A stretch of 64,000 bases of DNA from Sphagnum magellanicum (Eukaryota; Streptophyta; Sphagnopsida; Sphagnales; Sphagnaceae), in assembly GCA_021904315.1 (NCBI GenBank), contig CM038910.1, positions 20,088,001 through 20,152,000 on the forward strand, written 5' to 3'. The notes below the pieces were generated by a model. It did not search any database and was not told where the DNA came from. It saw only the letters and a program-made list of their open reading frames with translations. The position numbers were made by a program, and so were the translations under genes. The stretch's first letter is position 1. Each line of letters starts with the position of its first letter. Positions 47,931-62,280 of the stretch are shown in pieces.

Positions 47931-50900
47931 TGCAAGTAAGGATTTTGACATAGGAATTAAGATTGAGAGAAACTAATTATAGTTGATAAGCATTTATTTG
48001 CATAATAGTAATTGGATGAAGATTAAAGGTTTGGAACAAGACTTGAAATTAAGGTAGATTGTCCATTGTTGATTGTAAAACACAACAAAATGTTTCACCC
48101 TCTTCATTTATTCCAATAAAAATTTCCAATGTTTTCTTTGAGCTTTGTTGGTTTCATTTGTGACTATCATTATTGACCACAATGATTATTAACCATCCAA
48201 TGACTAGGCTTTCAAATTTTTGATACCCTTATTCATAGGATATTCTATTAATGATGGAGCTAAATATTATTATACTAAACTACATTTGAACCATTTTTTT
48301 AGTGTGCTATTAGTAAGATTTCCTTGTTATGAAAACAAGAGAAGTTAGTTGAATGATATTTGATTTTGTATGGCCAAGTAATATTGAGGCATTTAATAAA
48401 AATTCCACAATGTGTAGCAATGAGCAAATAAGAGTTGAATGTAGTAAGGTGCAAAGAGAAACATATCAATGAATTAGATGTTTTTAAAAATATTTTGATG
48501 CTAAACAAGTTGTTAATTCAATGCTAAGTTGCCTTTTTATATGCTCACAAGTATTTATTTGTGACAAACAATAACAAGTTTGTGATTTGACGAGATTTTT
48601 TATCAAAATAATCAAACTATAATTTCCTCCACCCTTACATTGAGCAACAAATTGAGTTACAACATGTATTTAAACATAGAAAGTGATGCCTTATGGTTAA
48701 GAGATTCCCTTATCTCATGCAAATGTTTGGTGATGTCCAGATTTTGTATTGCATTAAAATTTGAAACTTCTTGTTAAAATTTCTTGAGCTTTCAAGAAAT
48801 CAAAAATTTTTTTACTAGAAAAATGGATAAAAAATACCAATTATGAACCTAGTCCAACTTGACAATGCCATTTTGAACAAGTCGATATGTCTAATTCATC
48901 AATTTCAAACAATGACTTTCACAAAACTTTAATATATATATATAATTTTATATCTCTAGGGCTTTGCTATGCATGCATTACTAGTGTCATTGTTGTCATA
49001 ATTATGCATAAAATTGGGTGGACATTAAATGTACCATGATGTTCAAGGACATGGGTGCACATGTAAGTAAATGGGGAAGATGAAATGAAACATTGTAATT
49101 TGGTAAGTATTTCTAGATCTAAAATGTTTTTGGATGGTATATTAGAATAGAGGATGATACATTAATTATTACAATTTGCATGTGGATTAATTATGGAGCT
49201 AATATTTAATGATTGTCATTGATATGCATATGTTAATTTGTACACACTTATGTTTGTAACAGGTGTTCTCAAATACTCCAAGGAACTTGAATGCTCATTT
49301 CATACAAATCAAAGCAGTTCAAATGTTAGTGTTCTTGTAAATTTATGTTCATTCAAATGCCCAAAAAAATACAAATTTAAATTTGAAATCTATTTTTTTC
49401 TTGATAATATGTTATAAACATCAAGTGAAATATATCAAACACAGCTTTTGATTACGTGTGGAAGTAAGATTTTGATTTTTTTACAATTTTGCTTTGCCAC
49501 ATGTTCGAATATTTTTGAAGAGCAATATGTTAGATTAGATTTATTTGTGTCCAAGTATTTGTGTCAAAACATCAATAATGCACCATTCAATGGATATGTA
49601 AGCCACTATAGGAGTGATTATTGACATGGTACAATACCATTGTAGTTGATCCAACAAAAGGATGATTTAGAATCAAATATAGATGCAACATTTCCATAAA
49701 CTAAGTGATTACAATTGAAGGCTAATCCATTGCAAGGTGATTGGGGAATACTTGGTAATTGTATTATTAGTGAAAGTTCTATAGCCGAGCTAGATCAATG
49801 TAAGAAAAATATCTTTTACTACCTAGCACAAGCTAGTGTGCAACAACTTTGGTCTTACAAGAAAAAAATTGTGATATAGCAACCTAATCTACTAGCCTTG
49901 GTCAATGGGTTCTGTTTTGTTATCAATACTTAAAACAAGTTGAGTAAAATTTAAGTAAATTTTCTAAACAAAATTTTGTAGATTTACAAGTATAATGCCC
50001 ATTTTATATTGTAGTTTGTTAATCCTTAAAGCTATTGTTTGGATGCTATCCTTTATATTGTTGATTTTCATTTTTGATGAAAAATTTGTTGTATGATCAT
50101 CGTCAAAGGTATAAGGTATTCAATATGTGATTTATGATACCAAATTGATTGGTGTTTGTTGGGCATTGGATCCAACTTTTGGAAGTTTTACCTTATTAGG
50201 ACTGGTTTCATATTCGGTGAACCGATTTCTATTGTGAAAGTGTTTAAATTGGAATGGATTTTTTTCGGTGTTCAGAGTGTGGACAGAGTAGGTAGATGTA
50301 ACAACATATTATCTATTGGCAGGGCCAGCGTTTTTGTGATGCCTTGTTTTGTTTTGTTTTGTTTGTAACCATGCTTTAACCCTTCAAATTTTGGGACCCC
50401 TTATTGTGCCTTTGGTGCCTTGGAAAGGCCTAGACAAAAACAATGTGCATGTGTGATTCTAGACCAATGGAACAAAAATGATTAAATTTATAGTTTCACC
50501 ACTTCAGTTGGGGCTTGTTGCAATGTTGGGTGGGTTTACATTTGTACCTAGGTCCTTTAAGCACGGGAGCGATCTTACACCTATAAGAAGTAGGAATAAG
50601 ATCAATTTTATTTTTTGGGTGGGATATTCATGGATACCTATGAGGTGCCCTCCAAATACACAAGAAAATATAATTTACAATTTCTTGTCATATAAGATGG
50701 TATGACATAATTTCCCATGTATTAGTGAAAGAATATGGGTTTTTTTTAAAAAAAATTCCCATGGTACCCAGTGTAGTGTATAAATCATTGAATATTTTTT
50801 CACTCCGGTTTATTCATGATGGGTATCACAGGGAAAAATATATATTTTCCAAATGCCCTGGCTATCATATTCTCCTTAATAATATACCTTCAAAATACAA

Positions 50901-52008
50901 TTTAAAAACCAACGGGCAGGGCGGGCTTTACTTAAATTGAAATGCAAAATGAACTTGATGAGGAAAAAAAGAGTGCAGGGTAAAAACCCTAGGTCGAGGG
51001 CATTTACCAAAATAAGAGCACACAAGGTGATAACCGATTTTGATAACCAAGTGCTTTCATATATACAACAACAACCGATTATCCATAAAGTCACCCTCTC
51101 TTTCACTCCCTATCCTGTCTGCGGTATCTGCAAAGTAATGAAATTTCCTTAATTCTTAGTAGGAAATGCTGAAACTCAGCATTTCATGCACAAGGTTCTA
51201 GAGTAATTATAGTAGTTGTACAGGTAAGAAGCAGTGAAAATATATGTAGTGGAGGCGCTCGGGTAAAAGGGAAGAGGGGATGAAACTCAGTTTACCTCGA
51301 AAATTGGTGGAAAAAACTAGTTTGGGTGCCAGTTATATATGGTTTTGTAAAATTTCATTACCAGTTACCCATTTGATGCCCTATTATGCTGAAACTGGCC
51401 GTTCTCACCCCCCTAATCGCCTGACTTTACAGATAACTTTATTATGAAAAACGGAGTACCCTCCCAAAATTGGAGAAAACGAGGCAAACTGGGAGGGGGG
51501 CATCATGAAAAACGAATTGAAAAAAAAATATATGCTTTATAAGCTTACCTCCAGATACACTGCAAAATTTCTGGCAGGTCATTACGTTTGAGGAATACAG
51601 CTTCCTCTTCAGAGTCAATCACAAATTAGTTCTGGATTTAACCCAAAATTGTGTAGGTACCAAATCCTTCACAGGACCATGGGAAGTCTCTTACACTTTT
51701 GGCAGAAGTTGCAACGCATGAGTATCTCAACCAGTACAAGTCAAAGGCTTTGCTTTGTACTGGTTCACACTTGCACTGTACCAGTTCAACTAGTTGGGTT
51801 GCGAGCAGTGCCTTTTCTCTTTAGGGTTTGTTCGAATTGGTACACACTAGACATCCTCCATCGAGTGGCGAGCGTTTTCCTTGTGCGTCTCGGAGGTTTT
51901 TTTTTTTTTGCGAGAAATTGTCGCGAGCGAAATTTGTTGTCAATTTGTTCTTTGCTCTTCTCTGCAACGACTTCTGCCTTCCTGACAAAAAAAGAAGCGT
52001 ACGTGAAC
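47931..52008. other. AT-rich spacer up to the F-box gene
   Basis: No gene is supported. Short open frames at 50156-50368, 50478-50705 and 50725-51152 have no recognisable domain. 51083-51115 nearly repeats 11301-11333. From about 51650 the sequence becomes less AT-rich, presumably promoter and 5' leader of the F-box gene. Confidence 0.5.
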
Positions 52009-55000
52009 ATGGGAAAACAGAGAGTCGTGGTAGGGGAAGAGGACGGGAACAAGATGACCGGGGATCATCACTGGGGAAGGGTGGTAGTTCCGCATGTGTT
52101 TCGTTTGGTCAGCTTGTATCTTGGCCAGCGTGACGTGTGCGCGTTGCTGTGTGTAAGTGCCTCCTGTCACCGCCAACTCGCTGCACACGCGCCTGTTTGC
52201 AAGGTATGTTTGCTGGCTTAGTTTTGTTTTTGCCATGTCAGGTTCCATTTCAAGTTCTGATGCTTAAGTTTCTTGCATTTGTTCACCTAATATTGAAGAG
52301 GACGTTGTGCAAAGCAAAGTGAACAGGAGGAAATCTTTTGGAGTTGATAAAAGCAAAGATTGTTTCTATAATGTTATACATCCTAATAGAGCAAACAAGA
52401 TGAATAAGCAAGTATCCTTTGCAATCCACAATTTTGGTTTTAGGGTTGTTTGTGTTCAAACCCTAATGAATTTGCATTGGAATATGTAGTCACAGAGACA
52501 GTCAGATGTGATTCTTGAGGTGAATGTTATATATCTAGTGCATGTTGTGATAGCAGGTGCTGGATTTGCAAGGAAGAAATAATGCAGGCGAGCGTTTAGT
52601 GGCTGCTCTGTCTTTGGTATCCCACACCCTCTCAGCTGTTGGAACTACCAAAAAAAAAAACATATGTGTATATTTAATGAACTATATTGCAAATGATCCT
52701 TGCATACATTTGTGTGCTCGACATCCATTGAGCTATCTTCTGACATCATAAACTGGATATACCCTCTCTACAACTTCATCATTGTGTAGTGCTCAGTGAG
52801 AATTGGGGCTTCAGAACATTCAATTTGCAATGTGGAAACATTCAGCTGCGATATCAGAATGTGGAGGAGATCAACCTTGAGTTCGCACAGGGTCTGCAAG
52901 ATGAGCATTTGTCAGCTGTCAAGTTTGAGGTAATCAAAAGGAAATATGTTTGGGATTAAGACAGTCAGCTATTTCAGGTTTGATGTGGTGGTCTGTGTTG
53001 TTCCTTTCACAGTGCTATTGGTCATTCGTTCAGCAATAACTAATTAACCTGGTTGAAGTACTAAGTCTCTGTCTATGACTTTGTGGCAGCTACTCAGCTG
53101 GCCATAAACATGCTTTTATCTCCTATGTTGTTTGAGGGCATGGGTATGTAGTTGAGGAAATGACAGATGTTGTCTGAAATAGAGTTTGCAGGTTCTGCAC
53201 CAATCAAAGTTTCTGTTCTCTGAATTTGAATTGTCTGCTTGCAGAGCCTTCAGCGCTTGAATCTCAATGCTTGCCAGAAGATAACTGATTCAGGAGTTAA
53301 GGCAGTAGCTTCTGCAAACCCAAATCTGAAGTTATTTTCCATCTACTGGAATCTAAAGTATGCTTCTATTCTTCTAATCCATTTGATATTAAGAATGGCA
53401 TCAGGAAACTGCGTGTCTTCAACCAGCAGTCATTGAAATAATGACTGATGAAATGGTTTTTTGCTACTTAAGTGGGAAGTCATTGATGACCAGGGTGACA
53501 GATCTTGCCATTGAAAGTGTGGTGATGTCCTGCAAGCATCTTACAGCTTTGAATGTCAGTGGGTGTAAGGTCTGTGGCAACCCTCCCTGCTTACTAGCTC
53601 ATGTTAGTTTTAAGTCCTCATGTTTCTGTTTGCACCTTCATGCTTGATAACCATTGTGCACATAAGGCACATATCTTTGCAGAATTGTGCAGTATTTGGG
53701 TGGCTTCATGATTCCACTTCTGGTGACTTCATACATTGGATGGACACCACCATTCATAGTTTGCTTATTGATTTTGGTTTTACAATTCATCAATGCTCAT
53801 GTTTGACATTGTGTGGTTTGTGTGTGACTTCAGAATATAACAGATGTAAGCCTGCAAAACATAGCCAAGTTTTCTCCTAGCATAAAGAGCCTGAATCTGA
53901 CAAGGTTGTCTTATGATAACCTATAGGTTTGCCTAAGTTCTCCACTGTTTTATGTATATCAACTCACCATTTCACTCACAATGGTCTGATTGTTTTGGAG
54001 CTTGTCTTTGCAGTCCTGTCTTTCATGAGATTTCCAAATGTCCACAACTACTCTATGAATTCTGTCCTGAATATCTTTGTCTGCATAATTCATCTCCTTC
54101 ACAGATCTTTCCCTTGTATGGAGTTTGTATTCAGAATTTTGAGAAAGTGCTGTCCTTTTCTTGCTGTCCATACTGTGCTAGGTGGTCTAGGATGCTTCAG
54201 AGATACCCAGTAAGGACCTTTGCAGTTATCACACCTAATGGTTCCCTTAGTGATTTCAGCCTATTGCCAATGGATTCTTCTGAGTGGAAATGGGGTATGC
54301 AGGTGTGTGAAGCTGACTGACAACGGGCTTCTGTACCTTACACATTCTTGTCAGAGCCTTGAAGAGCTTTACCTTTATGCTATTCCTGGGTTTGTTGTCA
54401 GCACTCTATTGTCAATTTTAGCAGACATTACTACTGTTTGGGTTATTTTGTGTAGATCAAATAATGTAGGAAAAAGTTTCGCTCATTTTTGTGGAGCCAT
54501 TGTATTGATTCTCAGTTTTCAGAATAGAAGTATGATTTGTTGGCTCTTGGGAGTGGTGCAGTTTCACAGTTCGGGCTTTTCAAGAGTTTTCCCATTTTCG
54601 GAAGCTACAACTCCTTGACCTTTGTGGTGCTCAGGTAACAAATGAAACTTTCACCCATCTCCTTACATGTTTTGGAACAGTTTAATAATAGTTATGTGCT
54701 GTCCACAGGGAGTGTGTTGATGTCTTTTCCCTAGGAACGTGTGCCCCTCCAAGAACATGGAAGATGTCAGATAACATGAAATGTTTGCTTTCTTGTTCTC
54801 ACTGAGGGTTGACGGTCCTGTATAATCCTTTGTAGCTGTACAGGAGCTCTGGTAGCTAAGGGCAAAGTTTCAGGGTCAAGGAAGAATAAGGGATGCAAAC
54901 ATAGAAATACCAGGTTGCCAGTGGGAATATGAATGCCCTGAGACAGAGTGAGTGGCTGTAGGGGTTGGGGCAGAAATAGGCAAAGCTCCACCACCTGTGT

Positions 55001-56819
55001 ACAAATGACAACTTATTTCACAGAGATGTAAAACTGAATCGACACAATGAACTTGGTTGCTAAAGTTTTTGATATCCATAGAGCCTTCCAAGAGATGTAT
55101 TTCTTTTGGCCAAACAAGGTCAGTGCCATGATGTGAATTTGCACACTGATCCAACAATATCATCTTCCCTGGTTACTGGGATTGGACACTATGGTTTTGG
55201 ACAGAGAATCATTGATTCAATTTCACAAGTGCTGAGCAAATGCATGTTGGTTGCAACCTATGAACAGAATTTGACTGATGAAGGGTTGGCATCAATTGCT
55301 TTATGCAAGATTCTGGTTTCTTTGAACTTGACATGGTGAGTTGCCTTTTGGTTTTGATTTATTTGCTTGATCCACTTGACAAAGTGTAGGTAGTTTATGT
55401 AACTAATCCACATTCATCTGCACTAGGTTGCAGCTCAATGTTCAGAGATTCACATTTGTTTTCTAGTTTTTTGTGGATGTTCAACACCTTGATCCAGATG
55501 ATCATGCAAATTCTCACATTTTGTGAATATAGGTCAGAGAGAAATTCACTTGGTAATTGTAGATGCCTTTTTTGGGCTGGAATCAGGTGTGTTCGTATCA
55601 CAGATATTGGACTTAAGGCACTTGCACAACACTGTTCCCTCCTTCAGCTTTTGAGGTACAACATTGGATCTATTTCTGTTTGTCAATGATGACTACCGGG
55701 GCAGGAAGATTCAATTTAGAGCTTTGAGTTTCTCAAGAAGTGGCATCTACATTTGCATCTTGGTTTTTTGGCAGTTTGCATGGGATCCTTGGAGTAAGTG
55801 ACGAAGGATTGAAGAGTTTGTCTGCGTGCTGTCCCAACTCCCTTGTCACAATTGATGTCCATGGTTGTGTGAAAATCAAGGTATGGGTTTCCTTCTTATA
55901 TGAAATGAAATTCTAAATTCTATCAGTAATTTGACATCCCTGATCCCTGATTTGTAGACTATTTACACAGGTTTCCTTTGTAAAACCAGGATTGGAAGAA
56001 GCATAACAATTGATCCATGATGGGATGACCCAGTGGGTGAATGTTAAAACCATAAAACTCAATCCATTTTTCCTCCACTGGATCTGTAAAAAAAAATTAA
56101 TGTCCTTTTTACCTTATTCTCCTAGGAGGAGATGAAGATCCAGATGTATTGCAACAACATAAATCCTATTCCTTGTCATGGCTGGGGATAAACAATCTTG
56201 TGTTCATATGAGTTAGGACTCAAAATGATATGTGAAAATGCTGATTAGTGATTCTTTTGACCCTTGAACAATATTTTACCTTGTGTTCTAGTCACACAAG
56301 TGTTTGGGTCTTGAAATTCATGAAGTTGAACCCTCCAGTGTTGCTTGATACCTACTCACTAGTCAGTATGTGAGATGCTTGTGCACTAGAGTGCAGTTGT
56401 GTGTGAACCTGTTTGCATCAGGAAATGCACATTTAGGCAATGAGTTTACAAACTCAAACTGCCCACTCATAGTAAGGTACCTATGGGAATTAAAAAGTAG
56501 AGGATTCTTGTCAGGCCAATGGAAAGATAGGTGGTACCAGGAGGTACAGTAATCAAAACACTTATAAGTAGCTTTGTGACTGCTGTGAAAATTCTATATT
56601 ACTAGACCTGGGAACCCAAAATGCCCTGTTTCTTCAGCAGATTATCTTTGTATTGTATGTATGTTATGGGATTATCTATGCTTCCATCTGCTGCTTAACA
56701 TTGACAGGCAGGATATTGATATCACTATGGGTGGTTATCTTTGTTTTATGCAGCATCGGTCGAAAAGTGATTTGCTTCAGCTCTTTCCAAACTTGTCAAC
56801 TTTTCAAGTACATAGCTGA
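52009..56819 (+). CDS. F-box/LRR protein, complete, twelve exons
   Basis: Close match in order and length to the Arabidopsis F-box RNI-like protein At3g58530. Exons: 52009-52203, 52557-52616, 52846-52929, 53245-53357, 53494-53569, 53834-53904, 54303-54389, 54562-54634, 55268-55335, 55587-55655, 55775-55880 and 56754-56819. All are GT-AG and in frame, giving 355 aa (353 in Arabidopsis from memory). The F-box is at about 25-65 (VVPHVFRLVSLYLGQRDVCA). Then NNAGERLVAALSL, INLEFAQGL, and leucine-rich repeats to about residue 330: LNLNACQKITDSGV, LNVSGCKNITDVSL, CVKLTDNGL, LDLCGAQNLTDEGL and CVRITDIGL. The end is LLQLFPNLSTFQVHS. It should act as SCF ubiquitin-ligase substrate receptor; the substrate is unknown. 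The ATG follows a frame that is also open upstream, but family alignment favours 52009. Confidence 0.95.
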
Positions 56820-59103
56820 GCTGTTGTATGGAGTGAATCCTCAAAGATTCATCCCCTTGACTCTGAATTCTGGTCAAGCAGCATAGGCTTTGTGCTGATG
56901 GTCAGTGGGAATCCAACACCAATGGTTGTAGTTGGCAGGTATTGAACAAGGTTTTTAAAATAGACAACTGCCAGGTTTGACAATTTTAATATCTGGACCA
57001 CAACATTAACTGCTGGATATCTTTAAAGTGACAACTGTATAGAGACGGAAATCTAAATGTGATTTACCTAATGGGAACGCATCCATCATGCATTGGTGAA
57101 ACATTAGATGGCAGACATCTCTAGGTGAGATGCAGACTGTCTCTAGGGTTGCCTAGCCTTTATATTTTTGAGGGTAGTGTGCCCTATGACTGAAGCAAAG
57201 ACTGATCAGAGAAGCAACCACTGATGTTTTAGCTTCGTAAAGAATGTTAATAAATCACAGTTGAAAAGTGTTCCAGAGAATGATTTTATTGCCCTCAACT
57301 TCAGTGATGGTAATATCATCCTCAAACTTTGAAGAGAACTTTCCCTTGCTTGCTGCTGTGGTTTCTGGGTGGTTTGTGGTAAGTCTCCACCTAACTGAGG
57401 TTGTCTTACACACATTTATGGTTTTGGGTGGGTTTGAAAAGGATTTTTGAACCTTCATGAGGAGTCTTAAACTGATTGTGAGAACTTGAAGCCCTGCTGC
57501 ATATCAACCTCATTTTGGACTGTATTCTTAAATGCTTTGTGGACCACTTTTCATCTGATTTTAGGGCACAGTTTGTGTACGTGTTTGCCGTGCACATTTA
57601 GGTCCATAAAGAAGGTTACGCAATCCCTGAGTATTTCAGTCTGCCTTAGAGCCTAAGAAGCAGCACTTTGAAATCTATTATCAACAGCCTTGATAGTATT
57701 CAAAATAGCCCGGCACAGGAGATTCTGCTCTATGAACTTGATGTCTTGCTCTTGTGCATGTAGGCTTTTTTGAAAGTTTTTGTTGTAATGCACATATGAG
57801 GCATGTTATGTGTGCAAATCTACTACATATTATTTGTGTGTTTCCTAGTCTAGATTGTCAACTATGGAAAGATCATGATGTTTTTTATATTAGAGATTAA
57901 CACAACTGTAGCAGATCTTATTCATCAATGAATCAGTACAGCACACTTCCACTTCTTATGCCATGTAATGAGAACTGAAAGGGTGATAGCATGGCTATTC
58001 CAATGAAATGCTTACTTGCTAATGGATGTCTTAGCCACCAATCCATATTTTGTTCTTGTGTTGGATCTGAGTTTTGCAAATGGTGATGTGGAATTAAAGA
58101 TGGTTTCTTCAAATAGTAGGATCAAGTGGGAGTTGTTTGCTCTTTCCACTTAGGCCCATAGAATGGATGATTCTTAGTCTACTTAGGGTTCAAGCAAGGA
58201 GTCAAATTGTAGCATTGAGCATGGGCTTCATTACCCAAATGATCCTATTGTTATGTGTGCTCTAGAGGTGGAAGTTTGGGGCTTGTCTTCATTCATGGGT
58301 ATCCACAACAACTAGTGTAGCCTTTGCCATTTGGCCCAAGTGTGAACATATTCTTTACTTTTCACATTTTCAGAATTGAAAATTTCTAAATTCGGCAATG
58401 TGAACACATTGAGGGCTCAACTACTTTTTCCTTCCAAACCCAATTTTTGCAATTTGTTTGAATTTCCAGCAACAAAAACCACTTAAATGTCAATATCTTC
58501 CACACCTTAGCTCTGAAAATTGTGAAATAAACTTTACTTAAATCTGGCTCAATGAGGGCTTTCCAACAACACCAAGAATGCCCCCAAATTCCAATATAGT
58601 TTTCTGTTTCGATTTTATTTAGTTTTCAGTGAGAAAATGGTTCAATAATCAATAGCTTTCACACCATAGCTCCAAAGAGTCTCAAAGCAAGTCAGTGAAC
58701 CCGTACTCATCAAGAGCTTTCCGAACATATCAAGAGCGCAGCATGAAGTGTGGTGATTTGGAAGATCTCAATGTGACAAACAAAACCTCACAAACTACCT
58801 TGCTTCATAGATAGATGTTGATAGGCAAAGAAAAGGAGTGAGATAATTAGGCTTGAAATGAGATAGGTATGAATTGTTTTTGAAAATGTCTAGAAATAAC
58901 CATACAATAGGAATTGTCTTTGAAAATGTTCAAAGATGATCATACAATTAAAATTATCCAAGGATGACCATAAGATAGATTCCAAAAATCACCCATATAC
59001 AAGTTCCTCAAAATTTCTCATCACTAAATTTATATATAGAGAGAGAAACTTGGTTATTGGATGTTATAATATGACAAAAGGCAACCATAGTGTTAATCAA
59101 GCC

Positions 59104-59144
<41 letters not shown>

Positions 59145-60390
59145 CAAACAAACAGACAAACAAACACCCCAAAAAAAATAGAGAGAAAAGGATCAAATGT
59201 GTATAAGAATGTTTCTATGCTCCTTTTGTGTATCCAACTATTGTTTTTGGGCAAACCTCATTTGTCACCTTTTTATCATGTCTTCTCACACTACCATGTG
59301 TAGATGGAGTTTGTGTCAATGTAGCAAAAAGACTGCACACACAATTTGAGGCAACCCAAAAAAAACCCATATAAAGAGATCACGAGCTTCAAAAGAAGGA
59401 GCTCTTATAAACCTAGCAAGAAGCTGGGACCCACAATTGGAATCAACAAAAGGAAAAACATAGAAAGAGATCAAGAGCTTCAGAAGGACCTAAATAGTTG
59501 CACCTAAATAGTGCCCCTTGGAGATTCCAACCTCGTAGAAATGGAGATGGCATATAGCTGAAGTTTGAGGTTGGTGAATCAAGTTTGGTTCTTCCTGTTT
59601 GCAGCTAGCTCCTTGTGTTCAGAAATTGGGAAGAGACAGCTGGTGGAAGGACACTTGAGGAAAGAGCTCCACAATGTATGTATATTGAAGAAGCTACATG
59701 AAAGCTGTGAAAGAACTCAAAAGACTTGTTTGGAGAAGAGTGTTTGAAGGAAAGAAGACAGGTAAAGGCGGGGGGAGCTTGAAGTTGCTATATTCAGGCG
59801 GAAGGGGAAGTTCTCGAATAAAACTCAAAAGGAGTTATTCTTGTAGATTGGGCAGCTCAGAGGGTGTTTAGAATCCCTAAGTTACATGAGTTTTGATCCC
59901 CATTTCATCTGACTTACTCTTTAAAGAAGAAATTGTCTGAGCAACGCACGTTGCTATGCACTGAGAGTTGTAACACAGCTGCCTTGATCATGTAGCACCA
60001 TGACTTTCGAAACTCTCAAGACTAGGTACTCATTCTGTACAAGATGTGCATTCTAGTTTAGGTATTTTGGACTTGGATAACTTGTAGTAGCTGAAGTCAG
60101 TTCCGAACTTCTCAGGACAAGACTTGAATCCAAAGAAGGGTTTGAGCCAAATTGAACAATATTATTCCTGCTTGAGAAGGTTGTGAAATTACTCACAGGC
60201 CACGAATTTTAGAGCACAAACAGCTCATCGCTAGCGATCGGAGCGTTTGATTGTCTAGCTTGAACCTCGTACATGCGGTTAAGCTCTTTGGAGCTCGACT
60301 TTGTCCAAGTCCAAGCGAAGCCTAGATCCGGTGGCTCAGCGATGACGTTCTTGTTCAAGCGTGAAGCATGATGCGCGTCGGGGAGCTACT
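56820..60390. other. Spacer after the F-box gene
   Basis: No gene is supported. An AATAAA at about 57250 is the nearest plausible polyadenylation signal I noticed for the F-box gene, though distant. 58440-58800 contains phrases like TCAAGAGCTTTCC and TCTCAAAGCAAGT that resemble the solo LTR family, probably an old diverged LTR. Confidence 0.4.
59103..59143 (+). repeat. (TC)n(AC)n microsatellite
   Basis: About 22 bases of alternating CT followed by about 18 bases of alternating CA, then CAAA/CAGA repeats to about 59170. Confidence 0.9.
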
Positions 60391-60500
60391 AACGAGGCGA
60401 GTATGTTAAGAAAATCGTGCGATGGTCGTGAATGACGAGGCAGGCATGTTAAGAACAAGAAAATGGTGAGATGGGCGTCAATAACGAGGCGGGCATGTTA
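60391..60500 (+). repeat. ~43-49 bp tandem repeat, about 2.4 units
   Basis: AACGAGGCGAGTATGTTAAG at 60391, GACGAGGCAGGCATGTTAAG at 60434 and AACGAGGCGGGCATGTTACG at 60483. Each is followed by a variant of AAAATGGTGAGATGGGCGTC. The surroundings (60200-60500) are richer in CG than the rest, followed by a (GA)n tract at about 60611-60632: a promoter and 5' leader look for a + strand gene. Confidence 0.75.
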
Positions 60501-61619
60501 CGTTAATTGTAAGAAATTTGCTTCCTCAGAAGAACAATTTCTGTGTGTTTTTTGAGGAGGCGATCTTGCAAAGTATAAGCTTTCTCTGAAAAGGAAATGT
60601 AGCCATCGCTTTGAGAGAGAGAGAGAGAGAGATAATGAAAATGATGACTTTCATTGACTAGTATCATTATCTCTGGTGTGCATCATCCAAGTAGGAGGGG
60701 GCTGGTGCACCTGACTGAAAAAGTATTGACTGGTGTGTGCGCAAAAAAACAACTGCTAGGTCAAGGGGTTGCAGACAGACCAAAAACCCACATTTAGTAG
60801 GATGAGTACAATCTTTTTGTTGTTTTTTTCTGAAGAGTTTTTTTGTTTTTGTTTGAGAATCATTCACAATTAGGGATCCAGAGATCCAGACAAGTAGAGC
60901 TGTAGGATATGAAAGAGCACCCAACCTCTGTTGACAAAGCGTTGGTTTGTAATTCAAGAAACAAAGTGATGAAAAGCCATCACGTCATTGGGAACACCCA
61001 TCATCATTATCATCATCATCATCATCATCTTCTTATTCTTTTTGCTCCAGGGGGAACTGTCCCACATTTAGATTTCAAGCCCCAGAAAATTGGTCCTCCT
61101 ATCAGTTGTGTTGCATACTCCATGTTGATGCTGTTAAGAAACACACATGTTTTAACACCGCATTGTTCTATGACTGTTGATGACAATTCCTCAAAGCAGA
61201 AGCAGCTGCTACTGCTGCATATGGACACTGTACCTTTTCCAGTTCAAGGCCTTTGTTATTGATGGCTCAAACTTCTTCAATTTGGATCCTGCTTGGTTGT
61301 TCATGGGCGATGATGTGCCTGTTCGGATTCATGGTATGACAATAGTTCCTTTACAGTTGTCACAGGGGTGGGCAGGAAGGCAAGATTTGAGACAAGAGAA
61401 GCAGACTACATGAGTTCAATAGAGAAGCACCCAAGTTGTGCATTTGGTTCTGAAAGTAACTGTCATCTTAATTCTATCTTCTTCTACATAATAAGTTACA
61501 AGTATTGATTGAGATTTGGTGCAAATTCTGCAACATTAGATCCTGATGAACAATGGAATAATCTGGTTTTGTTCTTAAAGCAATTGAAAATTGGAATGTG
61601 CAACTCAGTAGAAGAGCAG

Positions 61620-62111
61620 GCCTGTGCAAAAAACACTGAAAAACATTTGTGGTGTGATGATCTCAAACTTTGACTCTGTCTCCAAATTTGTGAATGTGCC
61701 ATTTGCCAAAAGTAATGGAAATTCCTTCTACATCTGTGGGATTGTCACTGCTCTGAAGAGTGCTTTCCTTCAGGCAATGACAGTGAGAGGTTGAAATGCT
61801 CCTTGATGTTTGTCATAACACATTTCTTCTTGGCATGTGACAGAGTCAGCAGGGGATTTGCATTGTGGGGGCCAACAAAACTGGCAAATGGCATGGCAAA
61901 CCTAAGTGGCCAATGAAGTTGACATACCACAAACATGGCATCCAGGTGTTTGTGTGTATCCCCTCCACATGCATCTTGACAATTTCTTCTTCAAATGGCA
62001 TAATAACATTTTCATCAGCAATTTGCTGAGAAGGTTTTTTTCTTTCTGTCTTTGGGAGGTGCATGGATGCAGGCTCTCCCTTTAGCTGCATGGGTTCTTC
62101 TGTGCTTAAAG
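61620..62111 (+). other. Exon-like segments of unrecognised product upstream of EXS gene
   Basis: Three candidate exons: 61620-61773 (ends KSAFLQ, donor would be GC), 61844-61945 (SQQGICIVGANKTGKWHGKP and then KWPMKLTYHKHGIQ, AG and GT borders, 102 bases) and 62073-62111 (ALPLAAWVLLCLK, AG and GT borders, 39 bases). The last two are phase 0 and read in frame into an acceptor at 62265, which continues as VGHEA in front of the EXS start. I do not recognise the protein. It could be an N-terminal extension of the EXS gene, a neighbouring gene, or chance. An (ATC)n run at about 61003-61028 lies further upstream. Confidence 0.3.
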
Positions 62112-62280
62112 GTAAACATGCTTCTTCATCAATTCAAAAATCTCAAGAGGAAGGGAGACAGGCAGATAAATAGATTTTTCCCTTTGCACATGTGGGAAGG
62201 AGAGCTTGACACTAGTTTGGTGCTGCTCCATACTTTTCTTTTTTATTCCATGGAGGGGAAAGCAGGTGGGACATGAGGCA

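Noticed and set aside
51649..52008. In-frame upstream extension of the F-box protein
   Set aside because: The frame is open but composition is unlike coding sequence and the family starts shortly before the F-box.
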